41,910 bases of DNA from Caldovatus aquaticus (GTDB taxonomy: Bacteria; Pseudomonadota; Alphaproteobacteria; Acetobacterales; Acetobacteraceae). The position numbers and the translations under genes were made by a program. Shown piece after piece: positions 19,324-30,068 of this stretch. The DNA is taken from positions 1 to 41,910 of the forward strand of contig NZ_JAHZUY010000032.1 of the NCBI RefSeq assembly GCF_019458025.1. The letters run 5' to 3'. The notes under the pieces were generated by a model. It had not been told where the DNA came from. It ran no database searches and saw only the letters and a list, made by a program, of their open reading frames with translations. Each line of letters begins with the position of its first letter. Position 1 is the stretch's first letter.

Positions 19324-20175
19324 ATGGACGCCCTGGTCGAGCGCCTGCACGCGATCTGCGACGCGCAGCCCTTCCGCACGAGCTGGTACCTCAAGGACCT
19401 CGCCACCGGCCGGGAGGCCGACCGCGACGGCGACGTGCCGGTGCCCTCGGCCAGCGTGCGCAAGACCTCGATCATGATGGCCGCGCTCAGGGCCGTGCAC
19501 GAGGGCCGGCTCCGCCTCGACGAGCCCTGCACGATCGAGGCGCGGCTGCAGAAGGACGTGATGTCCGGCACCTACCGCTACATGACGCCGGGCTGCGTCA
19601 TCCCGCTGCGCGACGCGATCGTCAACATGATCATCACCAGCGACAACGTCTGCACGCAGATCGTGCTGGAGCGGCTGGACACCGAGGCGCTCAACGCCTG
19701 GTGCCGCGGCATCGGCATGGCGCACACGCGCCACGGCCCGAAGATCCCGCCCCTCGGCCTCGCCTACGACCACCCGGTCGAGCAGACCGCCTTCACCACG
19801 CCGCGCGACCAGGGGCTGCTGCTCGACCTCATCCTGCGCGGCGCGCAGGGGGACGCCGCGGCGGCGGCGGAGCGGCTCGGCTGCAGCGAGGCGCTCTGCC
19901 GGCTCGGGCTCGACATCCTCACCTGGCAGCAGCACCGGACCATGATCCCCGCGCTGCTGCCCTACGCGACGAAGGTCGCCAACAAGACGGGCCGCGGCCG
20001 GCGCGGGCGGATGGACGCCGGCATCGTCTTCCGCGGCGAGCGGCCGGCCTACCTCCTCGCCGCCTTCACCGACTTCGTGCCGGAGACGATGCCGGACGGC
20101 CTGCCGGGCCACGCCGCGGCCTTCGCCACCATCGCGCGGCTCTCGCGCGCCTGCTGGGAGGCGATCGGCGCCTGA
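19324..20175 (+). CDS. Cytosolic class A beta-lactamase-fold serine hydrolase
   Basis: The 283-aa protein has the three penicillin-recognising motifs in order and at class A spacing: SxxK as Ser44-Val-Arg-Lys47, SDN at 106-108 and KTG at 221-223. The omega-loop Glu of class A enzymes (ExxLN) is not found; the region before TTPRDQG reads LAYDHPVEQTAF. No signal peptide or lipobox is present, so it should stay in the cytoplasm, unlike resistance beta-lactamases. It is preceded closely by an RraA-like aldolase, suggesting a catabolic amidase or lactonase role. That role is inference. ATG 19324 lies behind GGGAG. Confidence 0.82.
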   Translation: MDALVERLHAICDAQPFRTSWYLKDLATGREADRDGDVPVPSASVRKTSIMMAALRAVHEGRLRLDEPCTIEARLQKDVMSGTYRYMTPGCVIPLRDAIVNMIITSDNVCTQIVLERLDTEALNAWCRGIGMAHTRHGPKIPPLGLAYDHPVEQTAFTTPRDQGLLLDLILRGAQGDAAAAAERLGCSEALCRLGLDILTWQQHRTMIPALLPYATKVANKTGRGRRGRMDAGIVFRGERPAYLLAAFTDFVPETMPDGLPGHAAAFATIARLSRACWEAIGA

Positions 20176-20189
20176 GCGCGCCGGCGCCG

Positions 20190-20218
20190 CGGCGGGCGGG
20201 ATCGCCTACCGCCCGCCG
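20190..20218. terminator. Hairpin across the dnaJ stop codon
   Basis: A 10-bp inverted repeat, CGGCGGGCGG/CCGCCCGCCG, encloses a 9-base loop that holds part of the dnaJ stop (CTA at 20206-20208). It sits between the convergent hydrolase and dnaJ genes and can fold from both strands. Confidence 0.55.
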
Positions 20219-21369
20219 AGCCCGTCCCAGAACTCCTTCACCCGGGCGAAGAAGCCCTCGCTCTCGGGGCTCGAGCGCTCGTTCTTCGCCGCCTCGGCCT
20301 CGAACTCCTCGAGCAGCTCGCGCTGGCGCCTGGTGAGGTTCTGCGGCGTCTCGACCGCCACCTCGACATACATGTCGCCGCGCGCCGCGCTGCGCAGCAC
20401 GGAGAAGCCCTTGCCGCGCAGGCGGAACTTCTCGCCGCTCTGGGTGCCGGGCGGGATCGTCAGCCGCGCCCGGCCGCCGTCGATGGTCGGCACCTCGATC
20501 GGCCCGCCGAGCGCCGCCTGGGTCATGCGCAGCGGCACGCGGATGAAGATGTTGGCGCCCTCGCGCTGGAAGATCGGGTGCGGGCGCACCGCGACGTCCA
20601 CGTAGAGGTCGCCGGGCGGCGCGCCCCGCACCCCGGCCTCGCCCTCGCCGGCGAGGCGGATGCGCGTGCCGTCCTCGACCCCGGCCGGGACGGTGATGGC
20701 GAGGGTGCGCTCGCGCTGCACCCGGCCGAGGCCGCCGCAGGTCTTGCAGGGGTTCTTGATGACCCGGCCCTGGCCGCCGCAGGCGGGGCAGGTGCGCTCG
20801 ATCAGGAAGAAGCCCTGCTGGGCGCGGATCTTGCCCGCGCCGTGGCAGGTGGCGCAGCTCTGCACCGCGGCGCTGCCGCCCTCCGCCCCCGTGCCCTTGC
20901 ACGCCTCGCAGGCGACCAGGGTCGGCACCCGGATGGTCTTCTTCGTCCCGGCGAAGGCCTCCTCGAGCGAGATCTCCACCTGCTGGCGCAGGTCGGCGCC
21001 GCGCCCGGCGGCGCGGCCGCCCGGCCCGCGGCCGGTGAAGCGGCCGAACATCTCCTCGAAGATGTCCTCGAAGCTGCCGCCGAAGGGGCTGGCGCCGCCG
21101 AACCCGCCGCCGCCGAAGCCGCCGGCGCCACTGGCCAGGCTGGGATCGAAGGCGGCGTGGCCGTAGCGGTCGTAGGCCGCGCGCTTCTCGGGATCCTTGA
21201 GGACGTCGTAGGCCTCGTTGATCTCCTTGAACCGCGCCTCCGCCTGCTTGTCGCCCTGGTTGCGGTCGGGGTGGTACTTCAGGGCGAGCTTGCGGTAGGC
21301 CTTCTTCAGGTCCTCCTCGCTCGCGTCGCGGCCGACGCCCAGAACCTCGTAGTAGTCCCTCTTGGCCAT
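20206..21369 (-). CDS. dnaJ: Chaperone DnaJ (Hsp40)
   Basis: The 387-aa protein has a J domain at residues 1-70 with the HPD motif ([20 protein letters not shown]), a Gly/Phe-rich linker (about 75-110), and four zinc-binding repeats of C-x-x-C-x-G-x-G type ([38 protein letters not shown]). Substrate-binding beta domains follow. It delivers substrates to DnaK and stimulates its ATPase. It is transcribed behind dnaK with a 101-bp gap, on the minus strand. The length is typical for type I DnaJ. Confidence 0.97.
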   Translation of the reverse strand: MAKRDYYEVLGVGRDASEEDLKKAYRKLALKYHPDRNQGDKQAEARFKEINEAYDVLKDPEKRAAYDRYGHAAFDPSLASGAGGFGGGGFGGASPFGGSFEDIFEEMFGRFTGRGPGGRAAGRGADLRQQVEISLEEAFAGTKKTIRVPTLVACEACKGTGAEGGSAAVQSCATCHGAGKIRAQQGFFLIERTCPACGGQGRVIKNPCKTCGGLGRVQRERTLAITVPAGVEDGTRIRLAGEGEAGVRGAPPGDLYVDVAVRPHPIFQREGANIFIRVPLRMTQAALGGPIEVPTIDGGRARLTIPPGTQSGEKFRLRGKGFSVLRSAARGDMYVEVAVETPQNLTRRQRELLEEFEAEAAKNERSSPESEGFFARVKEFWDGLGGR

Positions 21370-21470
21370 GCGGCGGTCTGTTCCTTGAGCCGCGCCGCAA
21401 CAGGGCGGCGCCCGGCCCCTCGCGAGGCCGGGCGCCGGTCACCAGTCGCGGGGCACGGCGCTCCCCTATG

Positions 21471-23399
<1,929 letters not shown>

Positions 23400-23486
23400 C
23401 CGTAATGCTCCTTCCTGGCAGGCGGGGACGGCCCAGGATGGCGCCGCACCCGCCCCCGTCCTGCGACGGATGGGGTGGGGTGTTGC

Positions 23487-23510
23487 GGCCCGTCCCGGCC
23501 GGGACAGGCC
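23487..23510 (-). promoter_or_regulatory. 24-base near-perfect palindrome in the dnaK leader
   Basis: The sequence is a dyad around GTCCCGGCCGGGAC (23492-23505) that continues outward with GGCC arms, pairing at 11 of 12 positions. If transcription starts just upstream (see the candidate promoter), it would form a strong hairpin at the 5' end of the dnaK mRNA. An operator or mRNA-stability role is inferred. Confidence 0.4.
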
Positions 23511-23523
23511 GTGTCGGATGGCG

Positions 23524-23552
23524 ATGTATTGAGCGCAGGGGGGCAGGACAAG
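23524..23552 (-). promoter_or_regulatory. Candidate heat-shock (RpoH-type) promoter for dnaK
   Basis: On the minus strand CTTG (23552-23549) is followed after 18 bases by AATACAT (23530-23524). Alphaproteobacterial RpoH promoters follow CTTG-N17/18-CYTATNT, so the -35 fits well and the -10 only partly. The start would lie about 120 bases before the dnaK ATG. No CIRCE element is seen. Confidence 0.35.
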
Positions 23553-24020
23553 GGGTGGCGGTCCTCGCCGCCAGGACCGAGGGCCTTTTCCCCCCGGTCT
23601 TTGGCAGCGGACGAGGCCGGCGCGCCGGACGCTCCGCCCGGAGCGAACGCGCCGGCTCGTCCTGCGCCGCTTCGATGCCGGCGTCCCCCCGTTCCCGCGT
23701 TTCTGCGTCCAGGTGTCGGCGTCGCCGACGGCGCGTCGCGCGCATCCCGCACCAGGCCGGTGCCCCGGCCTGCCGTGCGGAAGACCGTCACGTCCCGGAC
23801 CGCGGAGCCCGGCGGGGCTCGGCCGGGAGGACCGCGATGCCGGGCCTGGCGGTGCCGAGGTCCGCGCCGGACACCCGCCCGAAGGTCCGTCGCCGGCGCG
23901 CATCGCGGCGGCGCCGCTCCCCTCGCCGGTCGCGGCGATCAGCGGCCGCGCGCCCTAGCGCCGTTTCCGCCCGGCGGTGCTTGCGGCAGCGGCTCCGGCT
24001 CGGTGCCTGGCGAGCGGAGT
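23553..24020. other. Gene-free spacer between grpE and dnaK
   Basis: No supported gene lies here. The reading frames present are Arg/Pro/Ala-rich and lack any motif. From about 23960 the sequence (TCCGCCCGGCGGTGC...GCAGCGG) resembles the stretch before repeat copy R2 near 26632, suggesting that the repeat unit is longer than its conserved 41-base core. Confidence 0.5.
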
Positions 24021-24061
24021 CACGCTCCCGGCTGTTCCCGGCCGTCCGCGATCCGCTCTAG
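24021..24061 (+). repeat. Dispersed CTAG-ended repeat, copy R1
   Basis: This 41-base copy starts CACGCTCCCGGC and ends CGCGATCCGCTCTAG. It matches R3 (37051-37091) at 36 of 41 positions. Its terminal CTA (24058-24060) is the reverse complement of the grpE stop TAG, so the repeat reaches into the coding sequence. Confidence 0.75.
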
Positions 24062-24732
24062 CGCGTCTCGGCAGCCCGTTCGCCGCCGCCCGCCACCACC
24101 ACCATGGCAGGCTTCAGCAGCCGCCCGTTCAGCATCCAGGCAGGCGTCCAGGCCCGCAGCACCGTCCCCGGCGCGACACCCGGCGGCGCCGGCTCCTCGG
24201 CCATGGCCTGGTGCAGTTCCGGGTCGAACGGCTTCCCTTCCGCCTCGACCCGCACGACGCCGTTGCGCTCGAGGACGGAGAGGAAGGCCCGCTCCACCCC
24301 TTCGAAGCCGCCGCGCATCTTGGTCAGCAGCTCGGGCTCGCCCTCCGCCGGAGGCGGCAGCGCCTCGAGGCCGCGGCGCAGGTTCTCCACGGCCTCCACC
24401 ACGTCGCGGGCGAACTTCTGGATGGCGTAGTTGCGCGCGTCCTCGATCTCGCGCCGCATGCGGGCCCGCAGGTTCTGCAGCTCCGCTTCGGCGCGCAGCC
24501 AGCGGTCCTTCAGCGCCGCGTTCTCGGCCTCCAGCGCCGCGATCCGATCGGCCGGGCCGGCCGCCTCCGCGGCGGCCGCGCCGTCGGCCTCCTGCGTTGC
24601 CCGCGCCCCGTCCGGCGCGGCGTCGCCCGGCGGCGCCTCCCCCGGGCGGTCCGGCGCGCGCGAGGTCATCGCCGTCGCCTCAGCCTTCTCGGGAACACCG
24701 GGCGGGGTCTCGGTCTGGTCGTTGTTGTTCAT
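24058..24732 (-). CDS. grpE: Nucleotide exchange factor GrpE
   Basis: The 224-aa protein has a disordered acidic/Ala-rich N-terminal region (1-62), a long coiled coil (about 63-125, LEAENAALKDRWLRAEAELQ and NLRARMRREIEDARNYAIQK) and the C-terminal beta-wing with GKPFDPELHQAMAEEP and GTVLRAWTPAWMLNGRLLKP. It releases ADP from DnaK. The order is grpE then dnaK-dnaJ on the same strand, but with a long spacer, so separate transcripts are likely. The stop codon comes from repeat R1. GrpE is divergent from murJ. Confidence 0.95.
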   Translation of the reverse strand: MNNNDQTETPPGVPEKAEATAMTSRAPDRPGEAPPGDAAPDGARATQEADGAAAAEAAGPADRIAALEAENAALKDRWLRAEAELQNLRARMRREIEDARNYAIQKFARDVVEAVENLRRGLEALPPPAEGEPELLTKMRGGFEGVERAFLSVLERNGVVRVEAEGKPFDPELHQAMAEEPAPPGVAPGTVLRAWTPAWMLNGRLLKPAMVVVAGGGERAAETR

Positions 24733-24907
24733 GGGCCATGTTCAGGGATGAGGGAGGGGGCAGCCGCGGAGCGGCCGTGGCGCGCGCCTCCACCTAGGCG
24801 TCCCGCGCCGCCGCGGCAAGGCGGCCCCCGCCCCGCCGCGGCCGCCCCCCGGACCCGGGGCGCCAAATCCGCTTGGGGGCCGGCGCCGCGCGCGCTAATC
24901 GGCGGCG

Positions 24908-26497
24908 ATGCTCCGCAGCGTCCTCACCGTCGGCGGCTGGACGATGACCAGCCGCGTGCTCGGCTTCGCGCGCGACATGCTGATCGCGCACCGCCTCGGC
25001 GCCGGGCCGGTGGCGGATGCCTTCTTCGTCGCCCTGCAGCTGCCCAACCTGTTCCGCCGCCTGTTCGGCGAGGGCGCCTTCAACGCCGCCTTCGTGCCCG
25101 CCTTCGCCGGCGCGCTCGCGCGCGAGGGCCGCGCCGCCGCGCACGACCTCGCCGAGCGCATGGCCGGGCTGATGGCGCTCTGGCTCGCCCTGCTCACCCT
25201 GCTCGGCCTGCTGTTCATGCCGCAGGTCCTGGCCGTGCTCGTGCCCGGATTCCTCGGCCGGCCGGAGAAATTCGCCCTCACCGTCGAGCTCGCCCGGATC
25301 ACCCTGCCCTATCTCTGGTTCATCTGCCTGACCGCCCTGGTCAGCGGCGTGCTGAACGGGCTCGACCGCTTCGCCGCCGCGGCCGCGGCGCCGGTGCTGT
25401 TCAACCTGCTCGGCATGGCGGCGCTGCTCGGCCTCACGCCCTACGTCGCCACGCCCGCCCATGCGCTGGCCTGGGGGGTCGCGGCCTCCGGCGTGGCGCA
25501 GCTCCTGCTCGTGCTGGCCGCCGCCCGCCGGGCCGGCATGGCGCTGACCCTGCTGCGCCGGCCGCGCCTCACGCCCGCGGTGCGGGAGGTGCTGCGCAAG
25601 ATGGTGCCCGGACTGATCGGCGGAGGCGCGGTCAACATCAACCTCTTCGTCGCCACCCTGATCGCCTCGCTGCTGCCTTCCGGCGCCGTGTCCTACCTCT
25701 ACTATGCCGACCGGGTGGCGCAGTTGCCGCTCGGGGTGATCGGCGCGGCGGTCGGGACGGCGCTGCTGCCGCTGCTCTCGCGCCACACGCGCGGCGGCCG
25801 GCCGCTCGCCGCGCACCGGGCCACCAACCGCGCGGTCGAGCTGGTGCTGCTGCTCACCCTGCCCGGCGCGGCCGGGCTCGCGGTGCTGGCCGAACCGGTC
25901 GTCGGGACGCTGTTCGAGCGCGGCGCCTTCGACTCGGCCGCGACGCGCGCGGCGGCCGCGGCGCTGGTCGCCTACGCCGCCGGCCTGCCGGCCTTCGTGC
26001 TGGTCAAGGTCTTCGCCCCCGGCTTCTTCGCCCGCGGCGACACGACGACGCCGGTCGCGGTCGGCCTCGGCGCAATGGCGGCGAACCTCGTGCTGAACCT
26101 CGTCCTGGCCTGGCCGCTCGCGCATGTCGGCATCGCGCTTGCGACCTCGCTCGCGGCCTGGGGCAACGCGCTGACCCTGGCGGCGCTGCTGGCGCGGCGG
26201 CGGCGCCTGGTCCTCGACCGGCGGACCCGGCGGCGGCTGCCTCGCATCGCAGCCGCGGCGGCGGCGATGGCGCTGGCGCTCGGCGCGGTCGCGCCGGCGC
26301 TGTCCGCGAGCGGCGCCGGCAGCGCGGCCCGTGCGGCGACGCTCGCGCTGCTGGTGGCGATCGGGGCCGGAATCTACGGCGGGCTCGCCCTGGCGCTCGG
26401 CGCGGTGGCGCCGGCGGAGCTGCGCGCCCTGCTCGCGCGGCGCCGGGCGCCGTCCGGCGTCGGCGGCGACGCTCCGGTCGGCGCCGCCACGCCCTGA
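24908..26497 (+). CDS. murJ: Lipid II flippase MurJ (MviN)
   Basis: The 529-aa membrane protein begins MLRSVLTVGGWTMTSRVLGFARDMLIAHRLG, with the MurJ-specific SRxLGFxRD motif, then ADAFFVALQLPNLFRRLFGEGAFNAAFVP. Hydrophobic segments alternating with short loops run through the whole length, consistent with the 14 helices of the MOP-superfamily flippase. YYADRVAQLPLGVIGAAVGTALLPLLSRH is the conserved helix 8 area. It moves lipid II across the inner membrane for peptidoglycan synthesis. The C terminus is short and charged. The Shine-Dalgarno before ATG 24908 is weak. The next gene, argF, is convergent 226 bp away. Confidence 0.95.
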   Translation: MLRSVLTVGGWTMTSRVLGFARDMLIAHRLGAGPVADAFFVALQLPNLFRRLFGEGAFNAAFVPAFAGALAREGRAAAHDLAERMAGLMALWLALLTLLGLLFMPQVLAVLVPGFLGRPEKFALTVELARITLPYLWFICLTALVSGVLNGLDRFAAAAAAPVLFNLLGMAALLGLTPYVATPAHALAWGVAASGVAQLLLVLAAARRAGMALTLLRRPRLTPAVREVLRKMVPGLIGGGAVNINLFVATLIASLLPSGAVSYLYYADRVAQLPLGVIGAAVGTALLPLLSRHTRGGRPLAAHRATNRAVELVLLLTLPGAAGLAVLAEPVVGTLFERGAFDSAATRAAAAALVAYAAGLPAFVLVKVFAPGFFARGDTTTPVAVGLGAMAANLVLNLVLAWPLAHVGIALATSLAAWGNALTLAALLARRRRLVLDRRTRRRLPRIAAAAAAMALALGAVAPALSASGAGSAARAATLALLVAIGAGIYGGLALALGAVAPAELRALLARRRAPSGVGGDAPVGAATP

Positions 26498-26686
26498 CCG
26501 CACCGCGGCCCGGCCCGCGCCGGAGCCGGTCGCAGGCGGCCGGACGCCGCGGCGGGCGCGGATCGGCGCCGCGAACGGCGCGCCGGAGCCGTCGCCGCGG
26601 CCCGGGCGGGCGGAAACGGTCCCGGGGCCGCTTCGCCCGGCCGTGCCCGCCGCAGCGGTCCTGCCTCCTCGTCGGTCGCGCCGATC

Positions 26687-26727
26687 CACGCTTCCGGCCG
26701 TTTCCGGCCGTCCGCGCCCGGCGCTAG
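26687..26727 (+). repeat. Dispersed CTAG-ended repeat, copy R2
   Basis: The copy starts CACGCTTCCGGCCG and ends GGCGCTAG, 41 bases, matching R3 at 34 positions. It contains TTCCGGCCG twice in tandem (26692-26700 and 26702-26710). The CTA at 26724-26726 is the argF stop in reverse complement, as in R1/grpE. It lies between convergent murJ and argF. Confidence 0.7.
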
Positions 26728-27665
26728 ACCACCCCCAGCGCCCAGAGCAGCACGCCCTTCTGCGCGTGCAGCCGGTTCTCGGCCTCGTCGAAGACGACGC
26801 TCTGCGGGCCGTCTATGACCTCCGTGGCCACCTCCTCGCCGCGGTGGGCAGGCAGGCAGTGCATGAAGATCGCATCCGGCGCCGCCTGCGCCATCAGCGC
26901 CGCGTCCACCCGGTAGGGGGCGAGCAGGTTGTGGCGCTTGCTGTTCGGGTCGTCCGACATGCTGACCCAGGTGTCGGTGACGACGCAGCGCGCCCCGCGC
27001 ACCGCCTCCGCGGGGTCGTCGGTCAGCTCGATCCGCGCCCCCTCGGCCCGCGCCCAGTCCACCAGCGCCTGCGGCGGGCGCAGCGCCGGCGGCGTGGCGA
27101 GGCGGAGCGTGAAGCCGAAGCGCGCCGCGGCCTGGATGAAGGTGCGGGCGACGTTGTTGCCGTCGCCGCTCCAGGCGATCACCTGCCCGGCGATCGGGCC
27201 GCGGTGCTCCTCGAAGGTCATCACGTCGGCCATGAGCTGGCAGGGGTGCGAGACGTCGGTCAGGCCGTTGATCACCGGCACCGTCGCGTGCGCGGCCAGC
27301 TCGCGCAGCTTCGCCACCGAATCGGTGCGCAGCATGATCGCGTCCACGTAGCGCGACAGCACGCGCGCCGTGTCCGCCAGCGTCTCGCCGCGGCCGAGCT
27401 GCATCTCCTTCGCCGAGAGCACGACCGCATCGCCGCCGAGCTGGCGGATGCCGACCTCGAAGGAGACGCGCGTCCGGGTCGAGGGCTTCTCGAAGATCAG
27501 CGCCACCGCCTTGCCGGCGAGCGGCTTGCCCGTCAGCGCCCCGCGCTTGGCCTGCGCGGCGAGGTCGAGCATCCGCCGCAGCGTCGCCGCATCGAGGTCC
27601 ATCAGCTCGAGGAAGTGCCGGGGCGGCTCGCGCCCCCCCGCCACCGTCTTGAGCGCGGCGCTCAT
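26724..27665 (-). CDS. argF: Ornithine carbamoyltransferase
   Basis: The 313-aa enzyme carries the carbamoyl-phosphate motif [15 protein letters not shown] (Ser62-Thr-Arg-Thr-Arg66), HPCQ at 140-143, and the ornithine-site [11 protein letters not shown] with Cys270. These distinguish it from aspartate carbamoyltransferase. It converts ornithine and carbamoyl phosphate to citrulline in arginine synthesis. ATG 27665 overlaps the argD stop by 4 bp (ATGA), so argD and argF are translationally coupled. The final codon lies in repeat R2. Confidence 0.97.
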   Translation of the reverse strand: MSAALKTVAGGREPPRHFLELMDLDAATLRRMLDLAAQAKRGALTGKPLAGKAVALIFEKPSTRTRVSFEVGIRQLGGDAVVLSAKEMQLGRGETLADTARVLSRYVDAIMLRTDSVAKLRELAAHATVPVINGLTDVSHPCQLMADVMTFEEHRGPIAGQVIAWSGDGNNVARTFIQAAARFGFTLRLATPPALRPPQALVDWARAEGARIELTDDPAEAVRGARCVVTDTWVSMSDDPNSKRHNLLAPYRVDAALMAQAAPDAIFMHCLPAHRGEEVATEVIDGPQSVVFDEAENRLHAQKGVLLWALGVV

Positions 27666-28867
27666 TGCGCCGCCGCGGCCTGCGCCGCCCCCGGCGCGAC
27701 CCGCAGGCAGGCGCGGTCGAGCAGCGCCAGCGCCTCGTCCGCCTCCGCCTCGGCGATGACGAGCGGCGGCGCGAGGCGCAGCACGTTCATCCCCGCCGCC
27801 ACCGTCAGCAGCCCTTCCGCCAGCGCCGCGTCCTGCAGCGCGGTGTTGGTCACCTCGGGCCGCAGCCTGAGGCCGAGCAGCAGCCCGGCCCCCTGCACGC
27901 CCTCGATCACCGCCGGATGCCGCCGCGCCAGATCCTCGAGCCCGCGCCAGAGATGCCGCGCCACGCGGTCCACCCGCTCGAGGAAGCCCGGCGCCAGGAT
28001 CACGTCGAGCACCGCGTTGCCGGCGGCGCAGGCGAGCGGGTTGCCGCCGAAGGTCGAGCCGTGCGTGCCCGGCTTGAGGTACTGCGCGACCTTCTCCTTG
28101 GCGAGGATCGCACCGAGCGGGAAGCCGCCGCCGATGCCCTTGGCCGCGGACATCACGTCCGGCTCGATCCCGGCCCACTGGTGCGCCCACAGCCTGCCGG
28201 AGCGGCCCATGCCGGTCTGCACCTCGTCGAGCGCGAGCAGCAGCCCGAACTCGTCGCAGGTGGCGCGCAGCGCGCGCAGGAAGTCGAGGCTCGCCGGCCG
28301 CACGCCGCCCTCGCCCTGCACCGGCTCGATCAGGATCGCCGCGGTCGTCTCGTCAATGGCGTCGCGCACCGCGTTCATGTTGCCGAAGGGGACGTGCCGG
28401 AAGCCCTGCACCGGCGGGCCGAAGCCGGCGAGGTACTTCTCGTTGCCGGTCGCGCTCAGCATCGCCAGGGTGCGGCCGTGGAAGGCGCCCTCGAAGCAGA
28501 GGGTGACGAAGCGCTCGGGGTGGCCCTGCTCGGCGTGGTACTTGCGGACCGCCTTGATCATGCCCTCGTTCGCCTCGGCGCCCGAATTGCAGAAGAACAC
28601 GCTGTCGGCGAAGGAGGTCTCGACCAGCCGCTGCGCCAGCCGCTCGGCCTCCGGGATGCGGTAGAGGTTGGAGACGTGGATCACCCGCGCCGCCTGCTCG
28701 GCGATGGCCCTGACCAGGTGCGGGTGCGCGTGGCCGAGCGAGGAGGTGGCGATGCCCGCGCCGAAATCGAGGAATCGTCGCCCGTCCGCCGTCCACAGCC
28801 TGGCGCCCTCGCCCCGCTCGAAGGCGAGGTCGGCGCGGTTGTAGGTCGGCATCAGGGCGGGGATCAC
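27662..28867 (-). CDS. argD: Acetylornithine/succinyldiaminopimelate aminotransferase, GTG start
   Basis: The class-III PLP aminotransferase has [16 protein letters not shown] at the N terminus, [33 protein letters not shown], the [11 protein letters not shown] motif and the PLP lysine Lys243 in [16 protein letters not shown]. It transaminates N-acetylglutamate semialdehyde to N-acetylornithine. I place the start at GTG 28867 ([12 protein letters not shown], 401 aa) because GGAGAG lies about 8 bases upstream and related proteins begin there; an ATG at 28894 in the same frame has no ribosome site. First gene of argD-argF. Confidence 0.93.
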   Translation of the reverse strand: MIPALMPTYNRADLAFERGEGARLWTADGRRFLDFGAGIATSSLGHAHPHLVRAIAEQAARVIHVSNLYRIPEAERLAQRLVETSFADSVFFCNSGAEANEGMIKAVRKYHAEQGHPERFVTLCFEGAFHGRTLAMLSATGNEKYLAGFGPPVQGFRHVPFGNMNAVRDAIDETTAAILIEPVQGEGGVRPASLDFLRALRATCDEFGLLLALDEVQTGMGRSGRLWAHQWAGIEPDVMSAAKGIGGGFPLGAILAKEKVAQYLKPGTHGSTFGGNPLACAAGNAVLDVILAPGFLERVDRVARHLWRGLEDLARRHPAVIEGVQGAGLLLGLRLRPEVTNTALQDAALAEGLLTVAAGMNVLRLAPPLVIAEAEADEALALLDRACLRVAPGAAQAAAAQ

Positions 28868-29204
28868 GGAACGGGCTCTCCGCAGCAATTGCATCCCCGG
28901 CGGGGCGCGCCCATCGCGTCCCGTCCGGGGAGCCGAGAAGCATGGCGGCGAGACGGCCCCCCGTCAAACCTGCCGGACGCAAGGCGGCCCGGCGAAGGCG
29001 TCAGCGGCCGGGCCGGCCGGCGACGGTCCCGCCGGCCGCACCGGGGCCGCATCACCGCGCCTTGCCGGGCGCCGGACCGTCCGCGGGCGGGGATCGGCGC
29101 GGCGCCGCCCCGCCGGCTCCGGCCGCCGCGCGCCGCCGGCCGCCCGCGACGCTTCCGCGGCCGGCACTGCCGGCTCCGGGCGTGCGTTCCCGCGCGCCGG
29201 CGCG
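28868..29204. other. Gene-free interval between argD and the epimerase gene
   Basis: No gene is supported. Open frames on the plus strand here are Arg/Pro/Ala-rich. Near 29149 the text GACGCTTCCGCGGCCGG, just before the 3' end of the epimerase gene, resembles the start of the dispersed repeat and could be a decayed copy. The argD promoter must lie here but is not recognisable. Confidence 0.4.
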
Positions 29205-30068
29205 TCAGGCGAGGGCGATCGCGAGGCGCGCCTCGAGCGCGTCGCCCGGCGCAAGCACGGTCATCGCGCCGTGCGCGGCGAAGGCCGGGCGGTTCGCCAC
29301 GTCCGGCACGTGGCTCTGCGGCTCGACGCAGAGCACCGGCACGGCGGGCGGCGCGAAGACCTGCAGGTTGCCGGCCCAGGCGCCGCTCGCGACGAGGCAG
29401 AGGCGCGGCCCGTCCGGCCCGGGGAAGGCGATCTCCGCCCGCCCGTCCCAGTCGGCGAAATGGGTGTCGAGGCCGAGATAGGCCGTCTCGTCGCCGGCGA
29501 TTCCCCGCGTCGGGCACGGCGCCACCGGCAGGGTGCGCGCATCCCGCCCGAACCGGGTCGTGGCGCGGAAGGCGAGCCGCGTGCCGGGCGGGCGCGGGAA
29601 GAAGGGATGCCAGCCCAGGCCGAAGGGAAAGGGCTCGTCCGCGGCGTTGGCGACCGCGGCGGCGAGCCGCACGCCGTCGGCGGCGAGCGCGACCTCCACC
29701 CGGGCACGGTAGCGGTAGGGGATGCCGGGCGCCGCGAACGCCTGCACGAGCACGGCGCGGTCGCCCGCCGCGGCCGCGACGCGCCAGGGGCGGTCGCGGG
29801 CGAGGCCGTGGATCGCGGTGTCGTCCTCCGGGCGATTGACGGGCAGGCGATGCGTCCGGCCGCCCCAGGGGAGCCGCCCGCGATCCAGCCGGTTGGCCCA
29901 GGGGATCATCCAGAAGGCGCCCCAGAAGCCGCGGTTCGGATCGGCGCCGGGCGGCACCGGCACCAGCAGGTCGCGCCCCCTGTGGCGCAGCCGGGCGAAG
30001 GCGGCGCCCTGCGCGGGCAGCAGCGCCGCCTCCCACGCCCCCGCCGCGAGGCCGAGGGCCGCACTCAT
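29205..30068 (-). CDS. Aldose 1-epimerase (galactose mutarotase)-like protein
   Basis: The 287-aa protein matches the GalM/YeaD beta-sandwich family: a front part with GFWGAFWMIPWANRLDRGRL, His87 in AIHGLARDRPW, His154 in LGWHPFFPRPPGTRL and Glu249 in VLCVEPQSHVPD, the expected acid/base set. It interconverts anomers of an aldose. ATG 30068 overlaps the upstream dehydrogenase stop by 4 bp (ATGA), so they are coupled, and a uronate or hexose substrate is likely. The long continuing frame upstream of the ATG is antisense-free but belongs to the dehydrogenase gene in another frame. Confidence 0.85.
   Translation of the reverse strand: MSAALGLAAGAWEAALLPAQGAAFARLRHRGRDLLVPVPPGADPNRGFWGAFWMIPWANRLDRGRLPWGGRTHRLPVNRPEDDTAIHGLARDRPWRVAAAAGDRAVLVQAFAAPGIPYRYRARVEVALAADGVRLAAAVANAADEPFPFGLGWHPFFPRPPGTRLAFRATTRFGRDARTLPVAPCPTRGIAGDETAYLGLDTHFADWDGRAEIAFPGPDGPRLCLVASGAWAGNLQVFAPPAVPVLCVEPQSHVPDVANRPAFAAHGAMTVLAPGDALEARLAIALA

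Noticed and set aside
19324-20175. An antibiotic-resistance beta-lactamase
   Set aside because: Motifs fit the fold, but there is no signal peptide and no omega-loop ExxLN glutamate; a resistance role is not supported.
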